Assembly: GCA_948470475.1 (NCBI GenBank)
Contig: OX419344.1
Coordinates: 24,985,725 to 25,049,724, forward strand
DNA: 64,000 nt
Direction of reading: 5' to 3'
DNA from: Galaxea fascicularis
Lineage: Eukaryota > Cnidaria > Anthozoa > Scleractinia > Euphylliidae
How positions within the stretch are numbered: the stretch's first letter is position 1; each line of letters opens with the position of its first letter. The translations under genes and the position numbers were made by a program. Positions 1 to 10,192 of the stretch are shown piece after piece. The notes beneath the pieces were generated by a model. It was not told the DNA's origin, did not search any database, and saw only the letters and a list, made by a program, of their open reading frames with translations.

Positions 1-80
1 ACAACATTAAATATCCTTCTTTGTAATCTCTCATCGTTTCGCAAACACGTCAATGAAAAACCCTTTCGAGCCTCCTTAAG
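1..80. repeat. Possible end of a foldback element in a RASA intron
   Basis: The bases around 64-80 (tcgagcctccttaag) are the reverse complement of the outer end of the large foldback at 13988 (ttaaggaggctcga). The window may therefore open inside, and leave, another copy of that family. Only about 15 bases match visibly, so this is weak. The stretch lies in the intron before the first RASA exon in the window. Confidence 0.3.
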
Positions 81-190
81 TGATTACATGTCCTTGGACA
101 GTTTTTAATCTACTTAGAAAATGACACAGTGGCTTGCATCAGTGTGTTATGAGGTCTGATATCTGATGAACTGTATTTTTTTTCTTGCAG

Positions 191-3100
191 GGTGTTGATA
201 AAGAGAGCCCAGGGAAGAAGTAGGCTGGGCTTCAAAAATTTCAAAAAGAGGTTCTTTGTTTTGACAAATAAAGGACTTTCATATTCCAAGGACAAAACCA
301 AGGCTACTCTTGGTCACATTCCTGTCTGTGACATCCTGGGAGCAGAACGTCTGGGCGAGGAATCTTTTCATGTAAAACTGGTAAGAGATGTTATTACAAA
401 TCAACAATTGATTTCTTTAGATGTGAACTTTTTCACAGTAAACCTCTAATACCGGTACTATTCGGGGCTGTGCTTTATCAGCGAGCAACTTACTTTTGCC
501 TTTAGACAACCAGGAAATATTGGTTTTTGCACCAAACATATATCATTGCTGGGTGCCCTGGATTTCAAAGGTTTAAAGATTTTGGGTGTTCATTCAACTA
601 CATGTACTTTTCTAAAAGCACAGCCTTCTAATTGTTTAGCAAGATGTAAGAATGAACTTGGAAGGAATATTTGCCATGTTGTTTATGTTTCACTAGATGG
701 TACAGATAATTCAGCCTGATAGGTTGCTTTACATTCAAGCAAGCAATACTGTAGAGGAACGAGAATGGTAAGAGAACGTAAGAGAAAACATCATGGTAGA
801 CCCTCTAAACACTCCAGGAAGCAACTGGTTAAATAAGAGATAACTTGATTGTTTTTCACCGGGTTGCCACGGTCATGGAAAAATCAGGGAAAAACATATT
901 TTTTTCAGGGTCAGGCAAAAGTCAGGGAATTTCTAAATTCTACCTGAAAGTCAGTGAAAAGTCGGGGAATTTTGCATTTGGCTAGCCATTTGATTTTGGA
1001 AAGAGGTTCCTTTGTAGTAAGGTGATATTGATTTCTGTTGGCTTTATTGCCCAAGGATTTGCCTTGGATGGTCAGCAAAATTGTTCTTTGGTCAGCAAAA
1101 AGTCAGGGAATTTTTTCTATCCCAATGGGTGGCAACCCTGGTTAAGGACTTTGAAGCTGAAAAAAAAAATCCAAATCTTGGTTGGTTGGACAGAAAATAT
1201 CCTTACCTCCCCCACAGAAGGTCAATGTAAATTCCAAGGGAAAGGGGGGAGGGGGGGGGGTGGCAAAAGCAAAAGTTTTCAAAGGAAAAAATGTCCAGAG
1301 GGGTGGGGGTGCAAACCAAAAACCCTCCATGGAGGGTATGGATATTTTCTGGAACTTGTCAATTTTCAGGTAGTTGACTTTACCAAAAGCTGACAGCTGT
1401 TTAACAACAAAGTTATTAAGAAATATTTATTGTTACAAGAAGATAAGATTTTATGACAGATGCCCACAAGTCACACATACTTGCCTGCTTGCATGTCTCT
1501 GGACAAAATCTGAATCTAAATGTGATCAAACTGTGCATGGACCATCACAAAGTTCTGCCACAAATAATATAAATTACCAATTAATTTTATATTTTGTAGG
1601 ACACGTGCCTTGCGTAAGGTTTGCCAGAGCAATCCTCACAAAGTACAAACATATCATCCTGAAGCCTTTGTTTGTGGGAAATGGCTCTGGTAAGATAAGA
1701 AGATTCTTAATAGTATTATGCAATGTTATTTTGTTGTAAAAATAACTCCTCAAACTCAGATCCAACTATTCAGGTAATAATGATATGAACAACAAAAGTT
1801 GTGCAGGGATACCTGTTGTTCAATCAAAGTTTGTCTGAATTTACCTCTCACCGCCGCCTACTTTGTCTAGATTTCACTAAAATGATTAAAAAAAATTAAT
1901 CAGGTTGCCGCTTACTTTAGCAAGCTTAGACGGCTATTTCAAAACTTATTGAAACCTCTGCAGATGGTGATTTAATTTCCATCTTTTATAAATTTATCTA
2001 CATAATCCTGCAAGAGGGGGACATGCCATATGCCATGCATTCACATTGATCACTTAATTAATTTTCTTGTTGTTACTGTCAGAGCAGATTTTTGTTGAGT
2101 AGTGCCCATCCTCCTTTTCCTCTTTATTTCCTTTCTTTTTCAATGATTGAATAACTTACTTTTCAGCTGCAAAGAACGGTCAGCAAATGCATTAGGCTGC
2201 ACAGCTATTACAGAGTAAGAACTGCCACTTTAAAGTTGGTTTTAATATTAAGTGATTTTAATTTAATTCAACTTAAATAAATATGTTGGTTTATTTAGCC
2301 TTAGTTCCCTGCGGGCCAGCTAATTTTGTTTTTGTAATAAGTGGAAAATAAAATTGATTGATTGATTATTTTTCTGTTCTTTAGAGTCCCTCAACCCAAA
2401 TGTGTAAATGTAGCAATAGACTGTGATCGGGAGATTGAAAGAGTACACTCATTGTTCTTAGTAAATCTGGACAAGTTGGATGAATTACAAAGTAAGTTCT
2501 TTTTCCTACCATTGAGGCGTAAACTTGTATAACCTTGATTGGGGTAAATGCCCTTGTTATTTATTCCATAATTTTGCTGCTTTTAGTTGTACTTTCAAAT
2601 GTGCTGTTATCAGCGTCTTGTTGTTTGGTGAAAATACAGTTTTCTAACAACACTTAATTGCTAATTGAATAGAGCCCAGGCCCCAGTTGTTCAAAGGCTG
2701 GATAGCACTGTCCACCAGATAAATCACTATCCAGGGGATAAGTATTGGGAAAGCTAATTGCACTATCCACTGGATAAATATTTATCCGGTGAATAGAGCT
2801 ATATTCAGCCTTTGAACAACAAGGGCCAGGATTTTAGTCAAGTCAAAAAATGTTTGACCATGCACATGATGTCTAGCTGTGAAACCATTGTGTATGTTGC
2901 CTCAAATGGTGACAAACCATACACAATCTGTCTGAAAACGTGAACATTTAATCACATCCTTTCATGAGAAGCTGTAAGAAAAAACTCAGAACCGATACAC
3001 CATTTTAAAGTTAGTTTCCATAAAAAGGGACTAACCCAACTGAAAAAACTACAAGAAAACCAAGGTTTCTGAGGTTTTAATTTGATCGATGGCCAGCATG

Positions 3101-4309
3101 GTCACTGTTCAAAGACGACTCCCACTTGCATGTACGAAACTAAATGTCACTGCACAGGGTGTCCAGTTGGGCCACAGGAAGATCAGCAGTTACAGTGTTT
3201 CTTTGTGAAAACATCATCATGATGCCACACAACTCCAACATTTTCTCCCTGGGTGTTACTGTTCCCCTTTCTTTGCCCCATATATTACTGAGTGCAGAAA
3301 GTGATTGTGGTAATGGGGACACCGTCCAATTTTCTTTTCATTAATGTATCATTTCTTAATGCCTTAGTTGAATGTGAAAATCAGTGTGAAAATTGTATGT
3401 CCGAAGCAACAGACCGAGACATGTGGAAGCAGAGGTTAATGACCATCAATGATGTGCGCTCTCATGTAATAAGCTTAGAACAAGAGCACAAACAGCACCG
3501 GAAAATCACACATCGACTCACAAGACATGGTAGCAAGTAAGTGCATGTGTTTATCTTTGTGAGCGAGGGAAGGGCAAATTCTAAGAAGCTGAGATAATGT
3601 CGGTTATGGGTGGGGTGATGCCATGACAGTGAACTGGACACTGAATACATTTCTTCATAAAACATCCCTTCATTAGGAAGTGAGTAACTGTTTATTTTTG
3701 CAATTTTAAGGTGTGACAGTTCTCCATTTACATGAGATTCACTTTAATGACTGGTTCAATGATGGGAGATCTTTTAATGGCAGGTTGCCCCTCATGGGAG
3801 ATGGGCCCACTGGGAAGTTTCTTAGGGTTTCTTAATTCAAGATTATCCCGTATGGGAAGTATCACCTTATAGAAGATCTCCTATTGGGATAAAGTTTATT
3901 AAGTTGTCCCAAATGAGAGAGCCTTATGAGAGTTCTACTAAAAGAAGGTACCAGTACCCTCTGTTAGGAGTGTCTTATTGTGAAATCTCCCATTTTGGGA
4001 GATCTATACGTTTCTTAAATTAGCCTTTTTCCTTAGGATAGGTCTCCACTAACTGGAGATCAGGCAACAGGAGGTCTTATCATACAGTGTCCCCTGATAG
4101 ATTGTAGCACAAAACAAGTTTGTGAAAAGTATTCTGTGTATTATCATAATAATGCTGTGATTCAGTTATGGTGCTCATCTGAGAAAGGTCTCATAACAGA
4201 ATTGTAAGTGCAATAAATTATTAAAATAAAATGTTTCTCTTGCAGAAAATGTCCATGGGGACCCACTCAAGAATCTCCAGATCCATTAAGACGTTTAATC
4301 CTCCAGTAA
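191..4309 (+). CDS. RASA2/3: GAP1-family Ras GTPase-activating protein, C-terminal seven exons (RASA2/RASA3-like)
   Basis: Exons, read from splice sites and continuous frame: 191-380, 697-767, 1600-1689, 2167-2214, 2385-2491, 3368-3536, 4246-4309. They total 739 bases: one base finishing an earlier codon, then 245 codons and TAA at 4307-4309. Every junction is AG/GT and keeps phase. The first exon gives the start of a PH domain (KRAQGRSRLGFKNFKKRFF, then HIPVCDILGAERL). The second, with VQIIQPDRLLYIQASN and the closing VEEREW, is the last PH strand and helix. Exons 3 and 4 give a Btk-type zinc motif, with His in YHPEAF, a Cys-Cys pair in KWLCCKE and a Cys in LGCT. Exon 5 contains DCDREIERVHSLFLVNLDKL, as in the vertebrate RASA2/RASA3 tail. 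Exons 6 and 7 are a charged tail ending RRLILQ. The family has C2-C2-RasGAP-PH-Btk order and turns off Ras and Rap at the inner plasma membrane; the PH domain binds phosphoinositides. The C2 and GAP domains lie upstream of the window. RASA2 and RASA3 cannot be told apart here. Confidence 0.9.
859..1140. repeat. MITE-like element with short terminal inverted repeats
   Basis: The left end (ccgggttgccacggtc) is close to the reverse complement of the right end (gggtggcaaccctgg, 1126-1140). Inside, the phrase 'gtcagggaattt' recurs near 910, 960 and 1090. There is no coding capacity. It sits in the RASA intron between 767 and 1600. The open frame at 1022-1393 runs through it and is not a gene. Confidence 0.55.
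1190..1351. repeat. G-rich foldback element, copy 1
   Basis: The ends cagaaaatatcc (1191-1202) and ggatattttctgg (1339-1351) are inverted copies, and the centre holds long G runs around 1245-1261. It resembles a second copy at 6108-6262: both have gaaaatat..cc, then a variant of ttccaaggg, a G tract, tccagaggggtgg.. and a mirrored end. It lies in the same intron as the preceding MITE. Confidence 0.5.
2270..2370 (+). repeat. Possible LINE 3' tail remnant
   Basis: A 'gccttagttccctgcgggcc' stretch is followed by aaaataaaattgattgattgatt. Short-period GATT repeats of this sort often end non-LTR elements. It sits just upstream of the acceptor of exon 2385-2491. No coding part is visible. Confidence 0.3.
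2679..2827. repeat. 149-bp MITE with about 22-bp terminal inverted repeats
   Basis: The left end ggccccagttgttcaaaggctg pairs with the right end cagcctttgaacaacaagggcc with only two or three mismatches. The interior repeats 'ctatccactggataaat' in both orientations, so the whole unit could fold. It is non-coding and lies in the RASA intron between 2491 and 3368. Confidence 0.75.
3690..4235. repeat. Degenerate GGGAGAT-type repeats in the last RASA intron
   Basis: Variants of tgggagatc, tgggaagt and ctccca recur every few tens of bases between about 3755 and 4075, including the short hairpin aatctcccattttgggagatct near 3980-4001. This looks like an old, much diverged simple or minisatellite repeat. 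Nothing coding is seen. The final exon follows at 4246. Confidence 0.3.
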
Positions 4310-4590
4310 TCTTTCCTTTTTTCCTGTACATAGCATTCTATTTAAGGGTGTAAGTTTTGTTTAGCAGTTAGGAAATAGTGCTATTTTTGTCGGAGTAGTA
4401 TTAGAGGGACACATGCTTTTATAAAGTTCAATTTAGTACACATTCCGTAAACAACCATGGGATTAGTCTGTTATGAGTGTAACTCTTTGGATAAAGGGTA
4501 CTGAATTTTAAGCTTTTGTAATCAAGAGTGTCACATGCTAGTGGCCAGTGGTTATTATAATGATGAGGTTTTTTTATGCACTGGTTTTAA
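4310..4590 (+). other. Probable 3' UTR and downstream flank of the RASA-type gene
   Basis: The stretch follows the TAA at 4307-4309, is AT-rich and has no open frame of note. I see no canonical AATAAA between the stop and 4590, so the cleavage site is not placed. Confidence 0.35.
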
Positions 4591-4591
4591 A

Positions 4592-4900
4592 CCTTTAAAC
4601 CCTAAGAGTGATCAGCCTCCAATTTCTCCTTGTAATATCAACACTTTATAAAACAGAGTGGTCAGGAGAATTAAGGACAGGATCACACAAGATGAATTTG
4701 TTTGATAGAAAATGTGTAGAGGCAACAAATGAGAATTTAAATTTTGATCTTAGGGTTAAGGAAGGTAAAGGAAGTCGACTTGACAGGCTTGTACATGTTG
4801 TTTATGGAACGGACAGCAAAAATATTTTATTTTTAAACATAAAGGTATTTAATCATAGAATTATTATGTGTAATTTGTCTGTCTGTTAATTCAACGCAAT
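4592..4900 (+). repeat. Interspersed repeat, same family as 13370-13568 in the opposite orientation
   Basis: It begins 'aaccctaagagtgatcagcc' and continues with aatttctccttgtaatatcaac, gagtggtcaggagaatt and ggatcacacaagatgaattt. The reverse complement of 13370-13568 carries the same landmarks in the same order. The open frames at 4608-4889 (+) and 13359-13547 (-) give similar peptides (ISLQFLLVIST / ISIKFLLVIST) only because the DNA is the same repeat. The right end is not sharp. Confidence 0.6.
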
Positions 4901-6107
4901 ACAGTGTTTAATCCTTGAGTTCCCAACTTTCGGGGCCTCCTCAGAGCACATAGTCCTCGTCTGTTAAAAAATTCTGAAAAATAATGTTTATCGTATACAT
5001 ACTTTCAGGTTGTTACTTTTGTGAGCACAGGTAATGCTAACCTGTTTGGCCAGTGACAAAAAAGTGAGGAAGAGAGGAGTTTAGCATGCACAAATGAATT
5101 TCCCCTTTTCCCTCCCCTTTTGGTGCTGGACATTCTGCCCAAATTAATGCGTGAATGCATACAACAGTTTAGTTTGTTGGTTTTGGTGTACTAATTTCAA
5201 ATGCTACCTATTTTTATAAGGACTTGTTACAGGCAACATACCTTCAGTTTGTTTCCTGGCAATCTAATTAATATATTGTTTGTATTTAATCTTAAAACTG
5301 TAACAAAAACAGAAACTATGAATTTGATTTCGATTTAAAATGTCGGAGGTTCATATGAATATGATTGTTGGTATTGTATGTTGAATCAGCGTAGTTAAAC
5401 AAATTTATTTTGTCTACCAGCTGTGGTGGTCATACTTTTGTTTTAGGACTTAACAGAACTGCTGAGTAGGTGTCAAAATTAAGGGGAAACAAGGATAGTT
5501 AAATCACCTTATTATCTTATGGTGTTTGACTCCCCAGGCAAACATATTGACAAATATTTTCAAAAGAATTTTACATACCTATTGTTTGGTTAGTTTTAAT
5601 TTGAAAGCTTGAAATGGTATCTATGAAGTTCACATTTTGTGTGAGTTTGAGACTCGTGATGCAACTCCAGTTCGAAACTGTGACTGTGATTCTTCATCGA
5701 GTTGAGATGTTCAAGCAAATTTTCTTTATTTCGTGAGAACTGGCAGGTCCAATGATCCAACTTTATTGTGAGTAATTGTGGGATTTACTCTGGCAGGAAA
5801 TAACCATTTGTAAAATTATGATTTTTAAAATGCTGTTAGTACAGTGACTGCTCAGTATTTTTTCCTTTGAATGGACAGGTCGTAGAGCGACATACAGTTT
5901 AAATAATTAGAACCAGATCTAGAGATGAAAAGAGGTGTAATTCTGTTATGCTTTTGATTTTAATTGTGTCAGAATTTCTTAATGTTATTGCATTTCCGAA
6001 GCTGTCACTTTTAGTTGCAGGGCTCGGAAGCTATAGGTGTATAGGGGTTCGACCTTTCTAGTGATATTGATTGTTTAGATAAGGATTTTAAAGGAAGTGT
6101 GTGGTTC
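4901..6107. other. AT-rich intergenic DNA, nothing recognised
   Basis: There is no open frame of note, no convincing exon and no clear repeat boundary on either strand. Confidence 0.4.
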
Positions 6108-6262
6108 TAGAAAATATATCCACAACCTTCGGGGATAGGCATTGAAAATTCCACGGGGGGGGGGGGGGGGTGGGGAGGTCTCTTGGTTGGAATTTCCAGA
6201 GCGGAGGGGTAGTGCATACCAAAATCCTGTCACGTGAAGTTTGGAAATTATCTGGAAAAACA
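6108..6262. repeat. G-rich foldback element, copy 2
   Basis: This matches the 1190-1351 element: tagaaaatatatcc at the left, gaaaattccacggg, a long run of G at about 6155-6171, tccagagcggaggggtag, and a decayed mirrored end near 6240-6262 (gtttggaaattatctgg). The proline-rich minus-strand frames over it (6075-6353, 6088-6297) only translate the G run. Confidence 0.5.
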
Positions 6263-7378
6263 CCTTTGCATCCGATGTTGCAGTTACTAACCAGCATTCA
6301 CCTACACTTTCCTCAGATAGGAGTTTTGCTAAAATAGTTTTTGCAGTAGTCAAATGCTTGTCATTTTTTTGGTTCTCCAGTTTTCCCCCTCCATCCTCCC
6401 TGACTGTGGTAGGTTAAGATTGTCATTATACATGTGCTTGTAAGATATTTAAAATAGTGTGCATTTATTGTAGATTTATGTGTATTTATTGAGGTCAGCT
6501 GGTCAGACCAGATGCATAGGTTATTGTATTTAATTTTAGATCGAATGCAGTACTTTTGGTAAGAAAACATTTCAAACCGATAGCATGTCCTCGAAACTTT
6601 GGTCAAGCGAGACGAATGAAGCGCGTGAACTTGCTCTTCGTTATCAGTCATCAAGTTGAAAACGTTCTTTTTCAGGTATGAGTTGTGTTTCTGCCATATA
6701 TTTTGCATTCGTTGGTGTGTTTGTCTTCTCCTTTGACTTTTTTCTCAGATTAGATAGGCGGTCACTGCCTCATATATCGTTAATCTTCCGTTGCAGTTAG
6801 TGCTACATGTAGTCTCGTTTTTCCAGAAAGGTGTCAAATAGAAAATTTCGTCCCACGCTGCCAGTGCCGTTATTTTTTCTCAAGTTTAACAGAGTAGTAG
6901 TAAAACAATCTGGAATATGTACAGCAGAGGCACGTTAGTGATACATGTAGGTTCATTTGGAAAATAATAAAGAAATTATGGTTGTTGAGTGGAGCTGGAG
7001 TAATAGTGGGCTTGTGATACTGGGGGAATCATCAAGGAAACTGCGATTGTATAAACGTTTGTGCAGGTCAGTAATATTGAAATGCCTTTGCTAAGGTGGA
7101 TCAAAATGCCCATATCCATGAAACAGCAATTGTAGTTTAGACCTCAGTGCTAGGTATACAACAGGCTGGCTTTTGCAATTTGTTACTTTCCAGTCAGAGG
7201 CAGTAATCATTGCATTCTCAGCCTCGGGTTTATTCCTAAAATATTCTTAAAATTTTGCAATTCAGCCTCGATATTCTTACAAAATATATTCTTATAAGAA
7301 AAAAAGAGAGTAGTCATTACCATTACCATTCCAGTTGTGCACAGTTGCTGATCTCCCTCAGACATCAGTCAAGTAGCT
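6263..7378. other. Intergenic DNA, nothing recognised
   Basis: A 115-codon minus-strand frame at 6361-6708 has no motif or composition that suggests a protein and no flanking splice sites I trust. The rest is AT-rich with a few short A and T runs. I do not support any gene here. Confidence 0.35.
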
Positions 7379-7619
7379 TCACGTTCTCGAAGGCGCACAG
7401 GACTTTCCGAAGCCCTCCCCCTCTGTAGGGTCTCTGTTCGGAATGATGTATCCGTCGTGGTTGTAATGACTGATTTTTTTAATGCATACAGATATTAATT
7501 TCCTTCGTACGTCACAGCACCCTCTCCTCAAATCCTTCAAGTCACTCAGCTTGTTTTGTAAGGAAATGGTTCTCCATCTGGAAACTATACCCCTCACCCC
7601 TTTCTAATTTGGTGATTGT
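7379..7619. other. GC-richer, coding-like stretch of uncertain strand
   Basis: This stretch is visibly less AT-rich than its flanks. It is open on the minus strand for 72 codons (7379-7597) and partly open on the plus strand, where a segment reads through INFLRTSQHPLLKSFKSL just after a possible acceptor (gcatacag). Neither reading is convincing alone. It may be an old exon or a transposon relic next to the candidate exon at 7620. Confidence 0.2.
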
Positions 7620-7781
7620 GATTCTGAAGACAGAATGCTAACTTCCAGCGGTGTACACTTGTGGACTTGCGCACATGTGTCGTTTGGACATGTGACCACC
7701 AATGTGACAATTTGTAACACTGCAGCAGCTGGTGCACAGTGCGGCTGTGTTGGTGGCTTTCTCTTTCGGCTGATGGAATAC
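7620..7781 (+). CDS. Candidate exon of an unidentified gene or transposon
   Basis: In one + frame this reads open for 54 codons and contains SSGVHLWTCAHVSFGHVTTN followed by NTAAAGAQCGCVGGFLFRLM. It is rich in Cys and His and ends at a good donor (gaatac|gtatgtt); the frame would meet a stop three codons later. No strong acceptor is seen at the left. Cys/His spacing could suggest a small zinc-binding module, but I do not recognise a family. It may belong with the downstream + strand exons at 8732-9559. Confidence 0.25.
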
Positions 7782-7954
7782 GTATGTTAGGTTTTTTTTT
7801 TGACATTGACTCTAGTATTATTCCTTTTTCAGGGTTAGAAACATTTGAAATGTAACAAGGAATGCATTCTTGTTTTTTTTTTTTTTTTCAGGTTTTTGTT
7901 TAATTACATTTGAATGAAGTCAAATATGAAGAACAGGTATGGTGGGAGTTGTTC

Positions 7955-8075
7955 CTTGAGGTAAGGGGCTGACCATTTAACTCTTGGGGGGGGGGGGTGA
8001 TTTTGAAAAAATGTCCTGCAAGTGCTTGTTGGAAGAAAAAAATTGTATGCAGCACAAATGAAATAGAAAAGAGAG
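7955..8075 (+). repeat. G-run repeat, family shared with 10020-10192
   Basis: The sequence 'ggggctgaccatttaactc' is followed by a G run at about 7985-7998, then gtgattttgaaaaaatgtcctgc. The reverse complement of 10020-10192 has gaccgaccatttaactcgaggggg and gggtgatttctgg in the same order. It is non-coding. Confidence 0.5.
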
Positions 8076-8183
8076 AGACTGTGAGCACTGTGTAAGCCCT
8101 TAAGACTGTGTATATAACACACACACCCAAATAAATCCAGATATTAACTGCATAGTTCACCAATACAAGCCAAGCTAGATGCC

Positions 8184-8423
8184 CTACCTGTTTTCGACAT
8201 TTCCTGTAGGGCCTATAGCGTCTTGAATGGTTATCTCTACGGTTTCTTCATGTCTAGTGATAGTATGGCGTAGGCTCTCCAGGGAGTCCTTAAACTCAAC
8301 ACAACTTTCATAGTCCGCCTTTTTCACCATTTTGTCTGTTAAAACTGCTACAGCTGGGAACCTTTCTTGTAAATTGGAAACAGTACCATAAATACTCTTC
8401 CTTTTGTAGTATAAGATAGGCAA
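8184..8423 (-). CDS. Candidate internal exon, unidentified helical protein
   Basis: The minus strand is open across about 78 codons and reads VSNLQERFPAVAVLTDKMVK, then ADYESCVEFKDSLESLRHTI and EETVEITIQDAIGPTGNVEN. Composition is protein-like, with mixed charges and probable amphipathic helix, and no low complexity. It ends exactly at a donor on the minus strand (gaaaacag|gtaggg). The likely start is near 8405, after an acceptor-like ctacaaaag; the ATG further upstream need not be used. No neighbouring minus-strand exon was found, so the gene it belongs to is unknown. It may be a transposon fragment. Confidence 0.35.
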   Translation of the reverse strand: MPILYYKRKSIYGTVSNLQERFPAVAVLTDKMVKKADYESCVEFKDSLESLRHTITRHEETVEITIQDAIGPTGNVENR

Positions 8424-8731
8424 ACACTGTAGCTCTCAGGTATTTATAAACCAGGGGCTATTTAAAGTACAGTATCCAATATAGAGGTTGCCACAAAAGC
8501 CTCATTGTTTGAAAAAGGGAAGTAGACATTCCCCAATTTTTAGTTTCTTTGTCTTAAGGATCTGGAAATTAAGTCTCATTTTTTATTCAATTTATTTTTT
8601 TTTATACGACTACAGTGTATAGGAAAAGCAGAAGGTCAGCAGTCATGATGCTTAATCATCTTTCTAAGAGCATGTGTGTATAGTATATATAAATACTTGT
8701 CCTCAACTATTTTACACTGATCTGTTTTTAG
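8424..8731. other. AT-rich spacer
   Basis: There is no exon or repeat with clear ends. The pyrimidine-rich end (tctgtttttag, 8721-8731) is the acceptor used for the next + strand exon. Confidence 0.35.
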
Positions 8732-9559
8732 CCTTCAGAATTACAGTCTTCCTGGAGTTATGTTGCTGGAGTCCATGCTGCAAACATGGGTGATGTGTTC
8801 AAAGCAGACTAGGTGCAGCAGACGGTTCCCTACCCATCTTGTTCCCATTGGTGCATCATTTTACTATGGAACGACAACAGTGCCAGATGGAAGAGGGGGT
8901 TACATGTAAGCAGCTATTAATTTGTTAATTCCCTTTTTTGTAATTAATTCAGGCAACCAAAATTGCTATAGGGAAAAAAACCTTCCTTTTTTGTTTTTGC
9001 CCTTAGGATGGTGCAGCATGCATACTGTGATGGGGTGCGCACTCAAAGCAATCGCCAGTTTCCAGATTGCACCCCATTGATACTCACTGTGAATGTTGAG
9101 TTTCTTGCTGCCTCTGGTGCACTTGCTTCAGAGAGTGATTTCCCTTAGCAGATCAAGTTTCTTGGGAGAAGGTATTGATACAAGATATTTATTTACAATA
9201 TTTATCTGTTCACTAAATTATCCCAAAATTCTATGAAAATTCATAGTGAGATTGAAATGCGATGTACTTCTGATTATGATTACTACATGATTATCATTTC
9301 ATGAAGTATTTCATTTTTACAGCCTAGCATGTTTTGTCGCTTACAACGTATTGACATTTGTCCCCTCCTTTTATTGCCGTTACACACTTTATGCCCTCAC
9401 ATTTTATGGCCGGCAGCATTACACATGCAAAATTAGGTTTTATGGAAAATGGGTGCATTATGATGAACTAAAAGAAAATAAATTCCCAGGAAGTGGCCTA
9501 TTTGAACAGCACACAGCCCAACCCGGAATGCCATCACATTGCTTTTATGTTCAACTTTG
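8732..9559 (+). pseudogene. Three-exon gene relic with a USP-like C-terminal block, one in-frame stop
   Basis: Exons 8732-8905, 9007-9171 and 9323-9559 join in one frame through AG/GT sites: tacat|gtaagc to ttag|gatgg, and agaag|gtattg to ttacag|cctag. Exon 1 includes PTHLVPIGASFYYGTTTVPD. Exon 2 reads CDGVRTQSNRQFPDCTPLIL, then VNVEFLAASGALASESDFP and TAG at 9146-9148, after which the frame continues QIKFLGR into exon 3. Exon 3 has YTLYALTFYGRQHYTCKIRF, GKWVHYDELKE and a natural TGA after CFYVQL. The 'xHYTxxxxxxGKWxxYD' arrangement resembles the histidine box of ubiquitin-specific proteases (GHYTAY..KWYxFDD), but no Cys box was found. It is either an inactive transposon-carried or duplicated gene, or the stop is a sequencing or assembly error. 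Upstream exons are not established. Confidence 0.4.
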
Positions 9560-10019
9560 AGGTACTCGATCAGTTTAGAAGTGGACTGTAAAAAGGCTGA
9601 ACAAAAATTACTAGAGCTACTTTTCAAATTAGACCATGATCAACTAACTTTAATTCTGCTTTCACATTTGTTTTGGAGATTTCAGTTCACTTTTAAATTG
9701 TAATTAACTGATGATTCTAGCAGTAATTAGCATGCTATGAGCATTTCTGAACTGCTTTTTGCTATTTTTTGGGTTTTTTTAAAATTAAGAATTAAGCTAA
9801 ACATTTTCAATTCTACGTGTGGAGCATCACTTTATAACATGAGAATATTGTTATTAGGTAGTATTAAATGATTCCAAAGAATGACTTTCCGAAAACACGT
9901 AGCCATACAAGAATGATTTTGTATAGTTTTCAACATTTTAAGGATTTGCAGCTCCATATTATAACTACTACTGCAATAACCACAATGTAAATGTAAATAC
10001 ATTCTGTAAATGTAAACAC
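9560..10019. other. AT-rich intergenic DNA
   Basis: Nothing coding was recognised. There are short internal repeats of 'aatgtaaatac' type near 9985-10018. Confidence 0.35.
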
Positions 10020-10192
10020 GACACTTTTTTGAGGGAAAAAAAAATCCTGCAGAGAAATGAGGAGAGAAAAAAAATACCCTGCAGAGCATTTAGGAGGGAA
10101 AAATATCCTGCCCACCAGGTTGCTAGAAAAAAAACTTTGCTGACCAGAAATCACCCACCTACCCCCTCGAGTTAAATGGTCGGTCCCTAAGC
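10020..10192 (-). repeat. Repeat related to 7955-8075, opposite orientation, with internal 'ctgcagag' periodicity
   Basis: The phrase aaaaaaaatcctgcagagaaat recurs as aaaaataccctgcagagcattt and aaatatcctgcccacc, giving three imperfect units of about 35-40 bp. Then come tcacccacctaccccctcgag and ttaaatggtcggtccc. The reverse complement of this second part matches the repeat at 7955. The minus-strand frame at 9930-10412 is a by-product of it. Confidence 0.5.

Noticed and set aside
1022..1393. 123-codon frame in a RASA intron
   Set aside because: It crosses a MITE and a G-rich foldback. Low-complexity glycine/lysine sequence comes from the G run.
6075..6353. Proline-rich minus-strand frames
   Set aside because: They translate the G tract of a repeat.
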